A stretch of 62,884 nt of DNA from Lysobacter changpingensis (GTDB lineage: Bacteria > Pseudomonadota > Gammaproteobacteria > Xanthomonadales > Xanthomonadaceae). The notes beneath the pieces were generated by a model that worked only from the letters and a program-made list of their open reading frames with translations, was not told the origin of the DNA and did not search any database. The position numbers and the translations under genes were made by a program. Shown here piece by piece: positions 1 to 8,787 of the stretch. The stretch covers positions 1 to 62,884 of the forward strand of contig NZ_JADWPE010000005.1 in NCBI RefSeq assembly GCF_017308985.1, given 5' to 3'. Positions within the stretch are counted from its first letter, which is position 1, and each line of letters begins with the position of its first letter.

Positions 1-77
1 CGAATCACGAATCACGAATCACGAATCACGAATCACGAATCACGAATCACGAATCACGAATCACGAATCACGAATCA
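1..77. repeat. Heptamer tandem repeat (CGAATCA)n at the transketolase stop
   Basis: Eleven uninterrupted copies of the 7-bp unit CGAATCA fill the window edge and probably continue beyond it. The last unit supplies the stop codon of the minus-strand transketolase gene (TGA read from 77 to 75). In the gene direction the unit reads GTGATTC. Because 7 is not a multiple of 3, the array contains TGA in every frame on that strand and no stop on the other. The same unit recurs at 42471-42591 and 53109-53214, also just after stop codons. Confidence 0.95.
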
Positions 78-2060
78 AAGCGAACGCGCCGCCTCGACCA
101 CCTTCTCCACCGTGAAGCCGAAGTACGGGAACAGCTGCTCCGCCGGGGCCGAGGCGCCGAACTCGTCGATGCCGATCACCGCGCCGTCCAGGCCCACGTA
201 CTTGCGCCAGAAATCGGTCACGCCCGCTTCGATCGCCACGCGCTTGCGGCAGGCCTTCGGCAGGACCGATTCGCGGTACGCCGGGTCCTGGCGGTCGAAC
301 ACCGTCGTCGACGGCATCGACACCACGCGCACCTTGTCGCCCAGCTGCTTGGCCGCGTCCATCGCCAGGCCGACTTCCGAACCCGTCGCGATCAGGATCA
401 GCTCCGGCGCACCGACCGAATCCTTCAGCACGTAACCGCCGCGCTCGATGTCGGCGACCTGCTGCGCGGTGCGCTGCTGATGGGCGAGGTTCTGGCGCGA
501 GAAGATCAGGCAGCTCGGGCCGTCCGAACGCAGGATCGCCGCCTTCCAGCACGCCGCCGATTCCACCGCGTCGCACGGACGCCACACGTCGTTGTGCGGG
601 ATGTAGCGCAGCGACGCCATGTGTTCGATCGGCTGGTGCGTCGGGCCGTCCTCGCCCAGGCCGATGGAATCGTGCGTGTAGACGTGGATCGCGTGCGCGC
701 CCATCAGCGCGCTCATGCGCACGGCGTTGCGCGCGTAATCGCTGAACACCAGGAAGGTCGCGTCGTACGGGATGAAGCACTCGTGCAGGCCCAGGCCGTT
801 GCTGATCGCGGTCATGCCGAACTCGCGCACGCCGTAATAGACGTAGTTCGCGTTCGGATCGTCGGTGGCGACCGACTTGCTGCCCTTCCACAGGGTCAGG
901 TTGGAGTGCGCGAGATCGGCCGAGCCGCCGATCAGTTCCGGCAGCAGCGGCGCGAAGGTTTCAATCGCCATCTGCGACGCCTTGCGCGAGGCGATGGTCA
1001 GGCCGTCGGCCTGCAGCTTGGCGATGTACGCATCGGCCGCTTCGATGAAGCCGTCCGGCAGCTGGCCGCGCGAACGACGCGTCAGTTCGGCCGCCAGTTC
1101 CGGGAACTGCTTCGCGTACTCGTCGAACAGCCTGTTCCAGGCCTTTTCTTCCGCGGCGTGGTCGCGCTTGCGCCAACCGTCGTAGATGTCCTGCGGGATC
1201 TCGAATTCGCCATGGTTCCAGTTGAGTGCCGCGCGCGTGGCGGCCACTTCGTCCTTGCCCAGCGCGGCGCCGTGCGAGGACTCCTTGCCCGCCTTGTTCG
1301 GCGAACCAAAGCCAATGGTGGTGCGGCAGCAGATCAGCGTCGGCTTGTCGGTGGACTTCAGCGCCTGCTCGATGGCGGCCTTGATCTTCTCCGCGTCGTG
1401 CCCGTCGACGCCGCGGATCACGTTCCAGCCGTAGGCTTCGAAACGCTTCGGCGTATCGTCGGTGAACCAGCCGTCGGTGTTGCCGTCGATGGAAATCTTG
1501 TTGTCGTCCCAGAAGGCGACCAGCTTGTGCAGACCCCAGGTGCCGGCGAGCGAGGCCGCTTCGTGCGAGATGCCTTCCATCAGACAGCCGTCGCCCATGA
1601 ACACCCAGGTCCGGCTGTCGACGACGGAGAAGTCCGGCTTGTTGAAGCGCTGCGAGAGCAGCTTCTCGGCCAGCGCCATGCCGACCGAGTTGGCGAAGCC
1701 TTGGCCGAGCGGACCGGTGGTCGTCTCGATACCGGGCGTCATGAAGTTTTCCGGGTGGCCCGGGGTCTTCGAATGCAGCTGGCGGAAGTTCCTGATTTCC
1801 TCGATCGGCAGGTCGTAGCCCGACAGGTGCAGCAGCGCGTACTGCAGCATCGAACCGTGGCCGTTGGAGAGCACGAAGTGGTCGCGGTTGAACCAGTCCG
1901 GATTGGCCGGATTGTGGCGCAGGTAATCGTTCCAGAGCACCTCGGCGATGTCCGCCATGCCCATCGGCATGCCCGGGTGGCCGGAGTTGGCGGCCTGCAC
2001 CGCGTCGATGGCGAGGAATCGGATGGCGTTGGCGAGGTCGCGGCGGCTGGGCGTCGTCAT
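75..2060 (-). CDS. tkt: Transketolase
   Basis: Thiamine-diphosphate enzyme of the non-oxidative pentose phosphate pathway, moving two-carbon ketol units between sugar phosphates in the cytoplasm. At 661 aa it has the usual length for the family. Visible motifs are the N-terminal GHPG (residues 27-30), NGHGS (66-70), the ThDP/Mg-binding GDG motif (156-158) with MEGISHEA, and the pyrimidine-domain glutamate in [11 protein letters not shown] (Glu413, the expected catalytic Glu). The ATG at 2060 opens a typical N-terminus, although no strong Shine-Dalgarno is visible. The stop codon lies inside a heptamer repeat. Ribose-5-phosphate isomerase (rpiA) of the same pathway lies at the far end of the window but is not linked in an operon. 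Confidence 0.97.
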   Translation of the reverse strand: MTTPSRRDLANAIRFLAIDAVQAANSGHPGMPMGMADIAEVLWNDYLRHNPANPDWFNRDHFVLSNGHGSMLQYALLHLSGYDLPIEEIRNFRQLHSKTPGHPENFMTPGIETTTGPLGQGFANSVGMALAEKLLSQRFNKPDFSVVDSRTWVFMGDGCLMEGISHEAASLAGTWGLHKLVAFWDDNKISIDGNTDGWFTDDTPKRFEAYGWNVIRGVDGHDAEKIKAAIEQALKSTDKPTLICCRTTIGFGSPNKAGKESSHGAALGKDEVAATRAALNWNHGEFEIPQDIYDGWRKRDHAAEEKAWNRLFDEYAKQFPELAAELTRRSRGQLPDGFIEAADAYIAKLQADGLTIASRKASQMAIETFAPLLPELIGGSADLAHSNLTLWKGSKSVATDDPNANYVYYGVREFGMTAISNGLGLHECFIPYDATFLVFSDYARNAVRMSALMGAHAIHVYTHDSIGLGEDGPTHQPIEHMASLRYIPHNDVWRPCDAVESAACWKAAILRSDGPSCLIFSRQNLAHQQRTAQQVADIERGGYVLKDSVGAPELILIATGSEVGLAMDAAKQLGDKVRVVSMPSTTVFDRQDPAYRESVLPKACRKRVAIEAGVTDFWRKYVGLDGAVIGIDEFGASAPAEQLFPYFGFTVEKVVEAARSL

Positions 2061-2175
2061 GGCGTCGGGCGGTCTTCGGCTGCGGGAGGAGGCCGCGCGG
2101 GGCTCCGGGCACGCTGCCCGGCCGGCGGACGCCCATTGTCACACCCTGAGGCGGGGATGTCGCCCCGCGTTCAAG

Positions 2176-2198
2176 CCCTTCTCCCTGCGGGAGAGGGG
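2176..2198. repeat. Palindromic intergenic repeat upstream of tkt
   Basis: Between the symporter stop (2333) and the tkt start (2060) lies a hairpin with a 10-bp stem (CCCTTCTCCC paired with GGGAGAGGGG, one G-T wobble) and a TGC loop. A similar hairpin occurs at 31760-31783, so this looks like a dispersed REP-type element. A second small GC hairpin (GCGGGG/CCCCGC) sits about 15 bp to its left. I see no open frame or clear promoter in the 272-bp gap. Confidence 0.6.
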
Positions 2199-2332
2199 TG
2201 CTTCCAGCGCTACCGCACCGGCTTCCCCTGCCCAACCCCGCGGCCATAGGGATGGCCTGATGGCGTTCGTCACGACGCGCGCCAGTGGCGCGCTAGCGTC
2301 GCTCCTCGCCCCTGCAGGCAGGAGAGGGAGCC

Positions 2333-3658
2333 TCAGGACGTTGGGCCCGGCCCGTCCGGCTCGCCCTTCGACACCACGGTGGCCAGCATGAGGTCGCCGG
2401 TGACGTTGAGCGTCGTGCGGCACATGTCGAGGAAGCGGTCGACGCCGAGGATCAGGCCGATGCCCTCCGGCGGCACGCCGACCATGCCGCAGATCAGCGC
2501 CACCACCGGCAACGAGCCCGCCGGCACGCCCGCCGTGCCGATGCCGCCGAGGATGCACACGAACATCACCGTGAACTGCTGCGCCAGCGTGAGTTCCACG
2601 CCGAAGAACTGCGCGAGGAACAGCACCGTCACGCCCTCGAACAATGCCGTGCCGTTCTGGTTCGCGGTGGCGCCGACGGTCAGCACGAAGCGCGACACGC
2701 GGCTGGGCAGGCCGAGCTTCTCGTCGGCCACGCGCAGGGACGTGGGCAGCGTCGCGTTCGACGAGGCGGTGGAGAACGCCATCACCATCGCTTCCTGCAC
2801 GCCCTTGAAGAAGCGCGCGGGCGGGTAGCCTGCGGCGAACTTCAGCACCAGCGAATACACCACGAACTGATGCAGCGCGAGCGCCAGCACCACGACGCCC
2901 ACGTACGCGCCGAGACTGCGCAACAGTTCCCAGCCGAACAGCGCGGCCAGGTTGAACATGAAGCAGAACACCGCGTACGGCGCCAGCCGGATCACCAGGC
3001 CGATCAGCGTCATCGACACTTCGAACAGGCCTTCGATACCGCGCTGCAGGACTTCGGTCGCCTTCGTCCGCGTGAGCACCAGGCCGATGCCGAGCATCAG
3101 CGCGAAGAACATCACCGCGAGGATGGTGTTCTCGGCCGCGGCCTTCACCACGTTGTCGGGGACGATGGACACCAGCATGTCCAGGCCCCTGGGCTGGCCG
3201 CTGGCGCTACCGACGATGGCGCTCGCGCGCTCGGAACCTTCGGTGAGCAGCTGCTGCGCGCGCGCCGGATCGATGCCCGCGCCCGGCTGCAGCCAGTTCA
3301 CCAGCACCAGGCCGAGGATCACCGCGATGCCGGACACCAGGATCGTGTACGCCAGCGTGCGCCAGCCGATGCGGCCGAGCGATCGCACGTCGCCCATTTC
3401 GGCCACGCCCATCACCAGCGCCGAGAACAGCAGCGGGATGACGAGCATGAAGATCAGCCGCAGGAACAGCGTGCCGGCGGGCTGCGTGACGTTGCTGGTG
3501 ATCCACTGGACCCAGTCGGCGTTCGCGCCGACGGTGGAATGCACGATGAGGCCCAGCACCAGGCCGGCGGCGAAGCCGATCGCCATCTTCCAGTGCAGCG
3601 GCATTCCGGATTTGCCGGCGCCCGGTTTGTCAGTTTCGTGTCCGCGTTCGGGCGTCAT
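2333..3658 (-). CDS. Dicarboxylate/amino acid:cation symporter (DAACS family), copy 1
   Basis: Inner-membrane sodium- or proton-coupled symporter of the SDF/DAACS family (relatives of GltP and DctA), 441 aa with many hydrophobic segments. The C-terminal transport core is intact: the re-entrant region has GIGTAGVPAGSLPVV, and the segment after it has GVDRFLDMCRTTLNVTGD, the conserved ligand/cation-binding stretch. The start is ATG at 3658; a second in-frame ATG at 3604 (MPLHWKMAIGFA) aligns better with the paralogue's N-terminus and is possible. It lies just downstream of a close paralogue in the same orientation. The substrate cannot be told from sequence; C4-dicarboxylate, glutamate/aspartate or serine/threonine are all possible. 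Confidence 0.93.
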   Translation of the reverse strand: MTPERGHETDKPGAGKSGMPLHWKMAIGFAAGLVLGLIVHSTVGANADWVQWITSNVTQPAGTLFLRLIFMLVIPLLFSALVMGVAEMGDVRSLGRIGWRTLAYTILVSGIAVILGLVLVNWLQPGAGIDPARAQQLLTEGSERASAIVGSASGQPRGLDMLVSIVPDNVVKAAAENTILAVMFFALMLGIGLVLTRTKATEVLQRGIEGLFEVSMTLIGLVIRLAPYAVFCFMFNLAALFGWELLRSLGAYVGVVVLALALHQFVVYSLVLKFAAGYPPARFFKGVQEAMVMAFSTASSNATLPTSLRVADEKLGLPSRVSRFVLTVGATANQNGTALFEGVTVLFLAQFFGVELTLAQQFTVMFVCILGGIGTAGVPAGSLPVVALICGMVGVPPEGIGLILGVDRFLDMCRTTLNVTGDLMLATVVSKGEPDGPGPTS

Positions 3659-3790
3659 CCCGGAACTCCACGCAGCGGCGGGAGTTCAGGATGATGCAGA
3701 AACGCGCGTGGAGGGCGTCTTCATCCGCCACTTCGCGCACCGGGACACATTCCGCACGCCTTGCGCGCGCATTTCGCACGCACGCGTGCG

Positions 3791-3816
3791 GCGCCGCCGG
3801 ATTGTGCCGGCGGCGC
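3791..3816 (-). other. Perfect 10-bp hairpin between symporter paralogues
   Basis: GCGCCGCCGG and its exact complement are separated by the loop ATTGTG, starting 9 bp beyond the stop of the upstream symporter (3825) on the minus strand. No T-run follows on either strand, so it is not a standard intrinsic terminator. It may stabilise or segment the mRNA between the two symporter genes. Confidence 0.6.
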
Positions 3817-3824
3817 TATGCGCG

Positions 3825-5186
3825 TCAGCCCGCGGCTTCGGGCGCCGCTTCGGATGCGATGCCGGCCGGCAGCACGACCTCGCCCTCGGCCACGTCGCCG
3901 CTGCGGTTCGCGACGACGACGGCGGTAGCGAGGTCACCAGTGACATTGAGCGAGGTGCGGCACATGTCGAGGAAGCGGTCGACGCCGAGAATGATGCCGA
4001 CGCCTTCGGCCGGGATGCCGAGCACGGCGCAGATCATGGCGATCACCGGCAACGAACCGGCCGGGACGCCTGCGGTGCCGATGCCGCCGAGCAGGCACAG
4101 GCCCAGCACCATCACCTGGTGCATCAGCGTCAGTTCGACGCCGAACGCCTGCGCGAGGAACAGCACGGTGATGCCTTCGAACAGCGCGGTGCCGTGATGG
4201 TTCGCCGACGCGCCCACGGTCAGCACGAAGCGCGCGACCTTGCGCGGCAGCTTCAGGTTCTGCTCGGCCACGCGCAGCGTCACCGGCAGCGTGCCGGTCG
4301 ACGAGGCGGTGGCGAACGCGGTCAGCAGCGCTTCCTGGCTGCCGCGGAAGAACGCGCGCGGACTCATGCCGCCGGCGAACTTCACCCACAGCGGCAGCAC
4401 GATGAACATGTGCACGCCGATCGCCAGCACCACCGTCAGCGCGAACTTGCCCAGCACCAGCAGCAGTTCCCAGCCGAACTGCGCGCACAGCGCGAACATC
4501 AGGCACGCCACCGCGTACGGCGCGAGCTTGATGATCATGCCGATCAGGCGCATGCAGATCTCGAACAGGCCCTGCACCGCGTTCTTGAACGCCTGCGTGT
4601 GCGGGCTCGGCGCCATCACCAGGCCGATGCCGAGCATCAGCGCGAAGAACATCACGCCCAGCTTCTGCTTGTCGTCGACCGCGGCGGCGAGCACGTTCTT
4701 CGGCACGATGCCCAGCAGCATCTTCATGAAGTCCAGCTGCTGGCCGGTGGCGGCGATCTCGCCCGCCTTCTGCGCGCCCTGCGCCATGGCCTGGTCGAGC
4801 ATGCCTCGATCGAGCCCGTGGCCGGGGCCGATCAGGTTCACCATCATCAGGCCGATGGCGACGGCGATCAGCGTGACCACGGCGGTGTAGATCAGCGTGC
4901 GCCAGCCGAGGCGGCCGAGGCTCGCGACGTCGCCCAGTTCGGCCACGCCCAGCACCAGCGCAGAAAACATCAGCGGCAGCACCAGCATGAAGAGCAGCGC
5001 GAGGAACAGCTGTCCGATCGGCTGCGCGACATAGCCCACCGCACCGAGCACGAACGGGGAGCCCGGTGCGATGAAGTGCGCGATCAGGCCCAGCACCGCA
5101 CCCGCGACGAAGCCCAGCATCACCTTGATGTGGAGGGGCATTCCCTTCGCCGGCATCGTGGCGTCGGGCAGGCTTGCGTGGCTCAT
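3825..5186 (-). CDS. Dicarboxylate/amino acid:cation symporter (DAACS family), copy 2
   Basis: A 453-aa paralogue of the gene at 2333-3658, same family and membrane topology. It has the same signature blocks (GTALFEGITVLFLAQAFGVE, GIGTAGVPAGSLPVIAM, GVDRFLDMCRTSLNVTGD). The ATG at 5186 is preceded by GGAGAG at a good ribosome-binding distance. The two proteins differ clearly in the periplasmic/linker part and the C-terminal tail (this one ends in an Ala/Glu-rich tail), so this is an old duplication rather than a recent one. Both are probably co-oriented transporters with different substrate preference or coupling, which is inference. A hairpin separates them. Confidence 0.93.
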   Translation of the reverse strand: MSHASLPDATMPAKGMPLHIKVMLGFVAGAVLGLIAHFIAPGSPFVLGAVGYVAQPIGQLFLALLFMLVLPLMFSALVLGVAELGDVASLGRLGWRTLIYTAVVTLIAVAIGLMMVNLIGPGHGLDRGMLDQAMAQGAQKAGEIAATGQQLDFMKMLLGIVPKNVLAAAVDDKQKLGVMFFALMLGIGLVMAPSPHTQAFKNAVQGLFEICMRLIGMIIKLAPYAVACLMFALCAQFGWELLLVLGKFALTVVLAIGVHMFIVLPLWVKFAGGMSPRAFFRGSQEALLTAFATASSTGTLPVTLRVAEQNLKLPRKVARFVLTVGASANHHGTALFEGITVLFLAQAFGVELTLMHQVMVLGLCLLGGIGTAGVPAGSLPVIAMICAVLGIPAEGVGIILGVDRFLDMCRTSLNVTGDLATAVVVANRSGDVAEGEVVLPAGIASEAAPEAAG

Positions 5187-5272
5187 GCGGGGCTCTCTCC
5201 GGGCAAAATCAGCCGGCGAGAGTAGCAGAGGCGGGGATTCGGGAAAGCGGATGACGGCCCCTCTGCCCCGTC

Positions 5273-5315
5273 ATCCCGGCGAAGGCCGGGATCCGGGCCC
5301 GCACCGCGCGGGCCC
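5273..5315. repeat. REP-like double hairpin
   Basis: Two adjacent perfect stems: ATCCCGGC-GAAG-GCCGGGAT (5273-5292) and GGGCCCGC-ACCGC-GCGGGCCC (5295-5315). The first resembles the common proteobacterial dispersed motif ending in GGCCGGGATCC. It lies between the start of the upstream symporter (5186) and the end of batD (5351), so it may end or protect the Bat operon mRNA; no T-run is present. Confidence 0.65.
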
Positions 5316-5350
5316 TCCCCTGTCGTCGAACCACGGCTCCGGGCCGCGTC

Positions 5351-7057
5351 CTACGGATACAACGGCGGCAACGGCGAAACCGTTCGCGCGGGTATGGAAC
5401 GCCACGACGGCCCCTTCGCGAACGCCCGGCGCAGGCGCTCACGCGCGGTGATGGCGCTGCCACCGCCCCAGCGTGCGCGCTGGAGTTCGTCGACGGCGTC
5501 GCGCTGGTCGGCGTCGTCCAGGCGCGCGCGGACCTCGTCCAGGTCGCGTGCCGGCGGGTGCGCGAGCGCGCACAGCGCGTCGGCGACGTCGCCGAGATCG
5601 CCGCGGTCGATCAGCCGCTTCAGGTCCACATGGCCTGACGGCGGTGTCGATGGTGCGTCGCCCTGGGATTTTGTCGCGATCTTGGCGGCATCGCCGCGAT
5701 GCAGGCCCCACACCAGCGTGAACAACCACAGCGCCGCGAACAGCAGCGCCGCGAGCACCCAGGCCTTGTTCGCGCCGCCGAGGTCGGCGAAGCGCGCGTC
5801 GCGCTCACCGGGCCCGGTCGCGGCCACATCGCCCGGCACCGACGTCGAAGGCGTCGCGGGCGCGGGGCTCGCGCCCGTTGTCGTGCCGGGCAGCACGGTC
5901 CACGACAGCGGCGGCAGGCTGGAGGTCTGCGCCACGCCGTCGCGCACGTCCCACCAGCGCAGTTGCAGGCCGGCCAGCTGCGCGCCTCCCTCGCGGGCCG
6001 GCACCAGCGAGAAGCGCCGCGTGAGCTTCACCCGCGGGCGACCATCGACGAAGCGCTCGTCGGCCTGCACCGGTTCGGCGAACACCTGCACGCCGTCGAT
6101 CGGCGGCAGTTGCAGTTCGGGCATCTGCGCGGCGGTGGCGCCGTCGGCGACGGCTTCGACGGTCACCGTCGCGGCGCTGCCCACGCGCAGTTCCTGCGGC
6201 GTGGACTGGTAGCGCAGCGTCAGGTTCTGCAACGGCAGCCACGGCTGCGGCGCGTTCGCGGGTGCCGGCTGGACGTCGAGCTTGCGCGGCGCACCCTGCG
6301 CTTGCAGCGCACCGCCGCGCCCGCCGAGCAGATCGTCGAAGAAGCCGCCCGCACCGCGACCTTCGAAACGCGCCGGCGGCACCGTCAGCACGCCGCTGCG
6401 CTCGGGCACCAGCAGGAAGCGGCGTTCGACCACGTGGTAACGACGGCCGCCGATGTCGCGCTGGTATTGCGCATCGTCGCCGACGCGCTGCAGCGACGCG
6501 CCTTCCGGCGCTTCCTGGTCGAGCTGCCCGGAGATCAGCGGCGTGGCCGAATACAGCCGCACCACCCAGCCCACCGACTGCTGCACGTACGGATCGGGAT
6601 CGTCCGCCTCGCTTTCGATGAAGACGTCCTCCGTGCGCGTCGGCGGCGGCGCGGCGGATGGCGCGACGGTCAGCGGGATCGGCTGCGTCTGCAGGCTGCC
6701 GACGCGTAGCGCCGGCACCGTGATCACGCCGTCGCGCTTCGGGCGCAGCGCGATCGCGTAGAGCGTGCGGATCGTGCTGCGTCCGCCGCTCATCACGAAC
6801 TCGCGCCGGCTGGTGCGGCCGCTGACGAAGAAATCGGTGAGCAGCGGCGCGTAATCGGGCTCGGTCGAGGTCGTGGCCGCGGTGCTTTCGATGTTGAGCG
6901 TCACCGTCTCGCCCATCGCGATGCGGTCGCGATCCAGCCACGCGCGCACCTGCGCGGCAGCGGGAAGGCTCGCCAGCACGAGCAGCAACAGCAGCGACGC
7001 GCGGGCGAACAGGCGCGACGCCATGGGCCGTGACGGAGGGAAGCTCGCGACGTTCAT
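5351..7057 (-). CDS. batD: BatD-like membrane protein (oxygen tolerance family)
   Basis: 568-aa protein with an N-terminal signal peptide/anchor (about residues 14-36, ending LPAAAQ), a long beta-rich periplasmic region beginning VRAWLDRDRIAMGETVTLNI, and a C-terminal transmembrane helix at about 428-449 with a cytoplasmic tail. This architecture and opening motif are those of BatD. The ATG at 7057 overlaps the stop of the upstream batB-batC gene in an ATGA junction, so the two are translationally coupled. It is the last gene of the moxR-DUF58-DUF4381-batA-batBC-batD operon. The family was named for aerotolerance in Bacteroides, but the molecular role is unsettled; assembly or chaperone work in the envelope with MoxR is the usual proposal. 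Confidence 0.9.
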   Translation of the reverse strand: MNVASFPPSRPMASRLFARASLLLLLVLASLPAAAQVRAWLDRDRIAMGETVTLNIESTAATTSTEPDYAPLLTDFFVSGRTSRREFVMSGGRSTIRTLYAIALRPKRDGVITVPALRVGSLQTQPIPLTVAPSAAPPPTRTEDVFIESEADDPDPYVQQSVGWVVRLYSATPLISGQLDQEAPEGASLQRVGDDAQYQRDIGGRRYHVVERRFLLVPERSGVLTVPPARFEGRGAGGFFDDLLGGRGGALQAQGAPRKLDVQPAPANAPQPWLPLQNLTLRYQSTPQELRVGSAATVTVEAVADGATAAQMPELQLPPIDGVQVFAEPVQADERFVDGRPRVKLTRRFSLVPAREGGAQLAGLQLRWWDVRDGVAQTSSLPPLSWTVLPGTTTGASPAPATPSTSVPGDVAATGPGERDARFADLGGANKAWVLAALLFAALWLFTLVWGLHRGDAAKIATKSQGDAPSTPPSGHVDLKRLIDRGDLGDVADALCALAHPPARDLDEVRARLDDADQRDAVDELQRARWGGGSAITARERLRRAFAKGPSWRSIPARTVSPLPPLYP

Positions 7058-8787
7058 TCGTTGACCTCGCCTCCGGAGCGGCGGCGTTCGTGCTCGATGC
7101 GGAATTTCTCGCGCAGCAGGCCGCCCGGATCGTCCGGCACGCGGCGCAGCCAGGCTTCGTTGGCCAGGCGTTGCTCGCGTTGCTGCGGGGTTTCGCCGCG
7201 CCGCTGCGCCTGTTCCTGCGGCTTGCCCTGCCCCTGCTGCTCCAGGGCGCGCTGCATGCGTTCGCGCAGTGCGGCGTCGGCCTCGCGCTGCTGCTGCGAA
7301 TCGCCGGCTTCCAGTTTCGAGCGCGACTGCGGCTGCGGGTCCTGCTTCGCACCCTGCGGCTGCGAATCCTGCGGTTGTGGCTGCTGCGATTGCGAACCCT
7401 GCTGGCCCTGGCCGGATTGCGGCTTCTGGTCGGGCTTCTGCTGCTGCGGATCCTTCGACTGCCCGCCCGAACCTCCGCCCTGCGGCGGCGGCTTGCGCTG
7501 CATCGCGGCCTGCACGGCGCGCTTGTTGGCGATCGCGTCCGCCATGCCCGGCTGGCGCTTGAGCGCTTCGTCGTAGGCGGCGATCGCCTGCGGATACTGC
7601 CCCGCCTTCGCCAGCGCGTTGCCGCGGTTGTAGTGCGCGTCGGCGCTGTCGCCGGACTGGTAGGCCTGCGCGGCGGCGTCGAAATCGCCACGACGATACG
7701 CGTCGTTGCCTTGTTCGATGCGCGCGTGTTCGACCTGGTCGGCGCGGCGCCACAGGTCGGCGGCCTTCACCGGCGTCCACAGCACGCACAGCGCGACCAC
7801 CGCCAGCGCCGCACGCCGCCGGAACGCGAACAGTGCCAGGAGCATCAGCGGCGGCAGCAGCCAGTAGCCCTCGTCCTGCCACGCGCTGCCGCGCTTGCCG
7901 TCCACGCGCGTGGCGTCGCCGGCGTCGTTGGGATCGAGCACGCCCAGCGCGCGCAGGTCGCCGTCGTCGCTGGCGATGCGCGCATAGCGGCCGTTGCCGG
8001 CGGATGCGAGGCCGCGCAGCGAGCCTTCGTCGAGCCGCGCGTTGGCGAACGCGCCGTCGCTGCGCCGGTACGGCACTGCGTTCTCGCCGCCCACGCCGAG
8101 CACGTCCACGCGATAGCCCTGCTGCACCGCGCGCGAAGCCGCATCAGTGGCGCCCTCGCCTGCGTGGTCGGTCATCACCAGGATGCGTCCGCGATCGAAA
8201 CCGGATTGCCTGAGCAGCTGCGCGGACCATTCGATCGCGCGATCGGCGCGCTGGCCGTCGACCGGCATCACGTCGGGCGACAGCGCATCCAGGAACAGAG
8301 CGACGTTCGCGGCGTCCTCGGTGAGCGGCGCGACGGTGAACGCATCGTCGGCGAAGGCGACCAGCGCGACCTGCCCGCCCTGGCGTTCGCGCAGCAGCGT
8401 GGAGAGTTTCGCGCGCGCCTGCGCGAGGCGCGAAGGCGGAAGATCGGCCGCGAGCGCCGCGCCGGACAGATCCACCGCGACCACCAGCGGCGTGCGGCTC
8501 TGCCACAGCGGCTGCGGACTCTGCCGCCAGCTCGGACCGGCAAGCGCGAGCACCGCGAGCACGTACGCGAGACCGGCGACCCACGCGCCCCAGCGCACGC
8601 GCGCGCCACCGCGTTCGACCAGCAGGTGCGGTAGCAGATGTGCATCGACGTTCTCGCGCCAGACGCTGGTGCGGCGTCGCCGCACGCGCCACAGCCCCAG
8701 CAGCAGCGGCAGTGCGAGCAGCGCCCACAGCCACTGCGGACGCAGCAGGTGCAGCGCGGCGAGCGACAGATCGGCGAAGGGATTCAT
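7054..8787 (-). CDS. batB: BatB-BatC fusion: vWA domain plus TPR and Gln-rich tail
   Basis: 577 aa in one frame. Two N-terminal membrane helices (about 17-33 and 68-85) precede a von Willebrand factor A domain (about 98-300). After further helices (about 308-340) come TPR-type repeats (about 340-430, including YNRGNALAKAGQYPQAIAAY) and a Gln/Pro-rich low-complexity stretch. In many bacteria BatB (vWA) and BatC (TPR) are separate genes; here they are fused. The MIDAS motif reads DLSGA (106-110) rather than DxSxS, so metal binding may be weakened. The start (ATG 8787) and stop overlap batA and batD by 4 bp. It is inner-membrane, with the vWA domain probably on the periplasmic side. Confidence 0.9.
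   Translation of the reverse strand: MNPFADLSLAALHLLRPQWLWALLALPLLLGLWRVRRRRTSVWRENVDAHLLPHLLVERGGARVRWGAWVAGLAYVLAVLALAGPSWRQSPQPLWQSRTPLVVAVDLSGAALAADLPPSRLAQARAKLSTLLRERQGGQVALVAFADDAFTVAPLTEDAANVALFLDALSPDVMPVDGQRADRAIEWSAQLLRQSGFDRGRILVMTDHAGEGATDAASRAVQQGYRVDVLGVGGENAVPYRRSDGAFANARLDEGSLRGLASAGNGRYARIASDDGDLRALGVLDPNDAGDATRVDGKRGSAWQDEGYWLLPPLMLLALFAFRRRAALAVVALCVLWTPVKAADLWRRADQVEHARIEQGNDAYRRGDFDAAAQAYQSGDSADAHYNRGNALAKAGQYPQAIAAYDEALKRQPGMADAIANKRAVQAAMQRKPPPQGGGSGGQSKDPQQQKPDQKPQSGQGQQGSQSQQPQPQDSQPQGAKQDPQPQSRSKLEAGDSQQQREADAALRERMQRALEQQGQGKPQEQAQRRGETPQQREQRLANEAWLRRVPDDPGGLLREKFRIEHERRRSGGEVNE

Noticed and set aside
1-77. Possible CRISPR array or telomere-like repeat
   Set aside because: There are no spacers between units; it is a simple 7-bp tandem repeat, and related inverted copies lie at other gene ends.
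480-2249. 589-codon plus-strand open frame opposite transketolase
   Set aside because: Arg/Val/Gln-rich composition without motifs, and transketolase itself is fully conserved.
2952-5225. 757-codon plus-strand open frame opposite the two symporters
   Set aside because: Low-complexity His/Arg/Gln composition, no ribosome-binding site, and opposite genes with intact conserved motifs; a GC-bias shadow.
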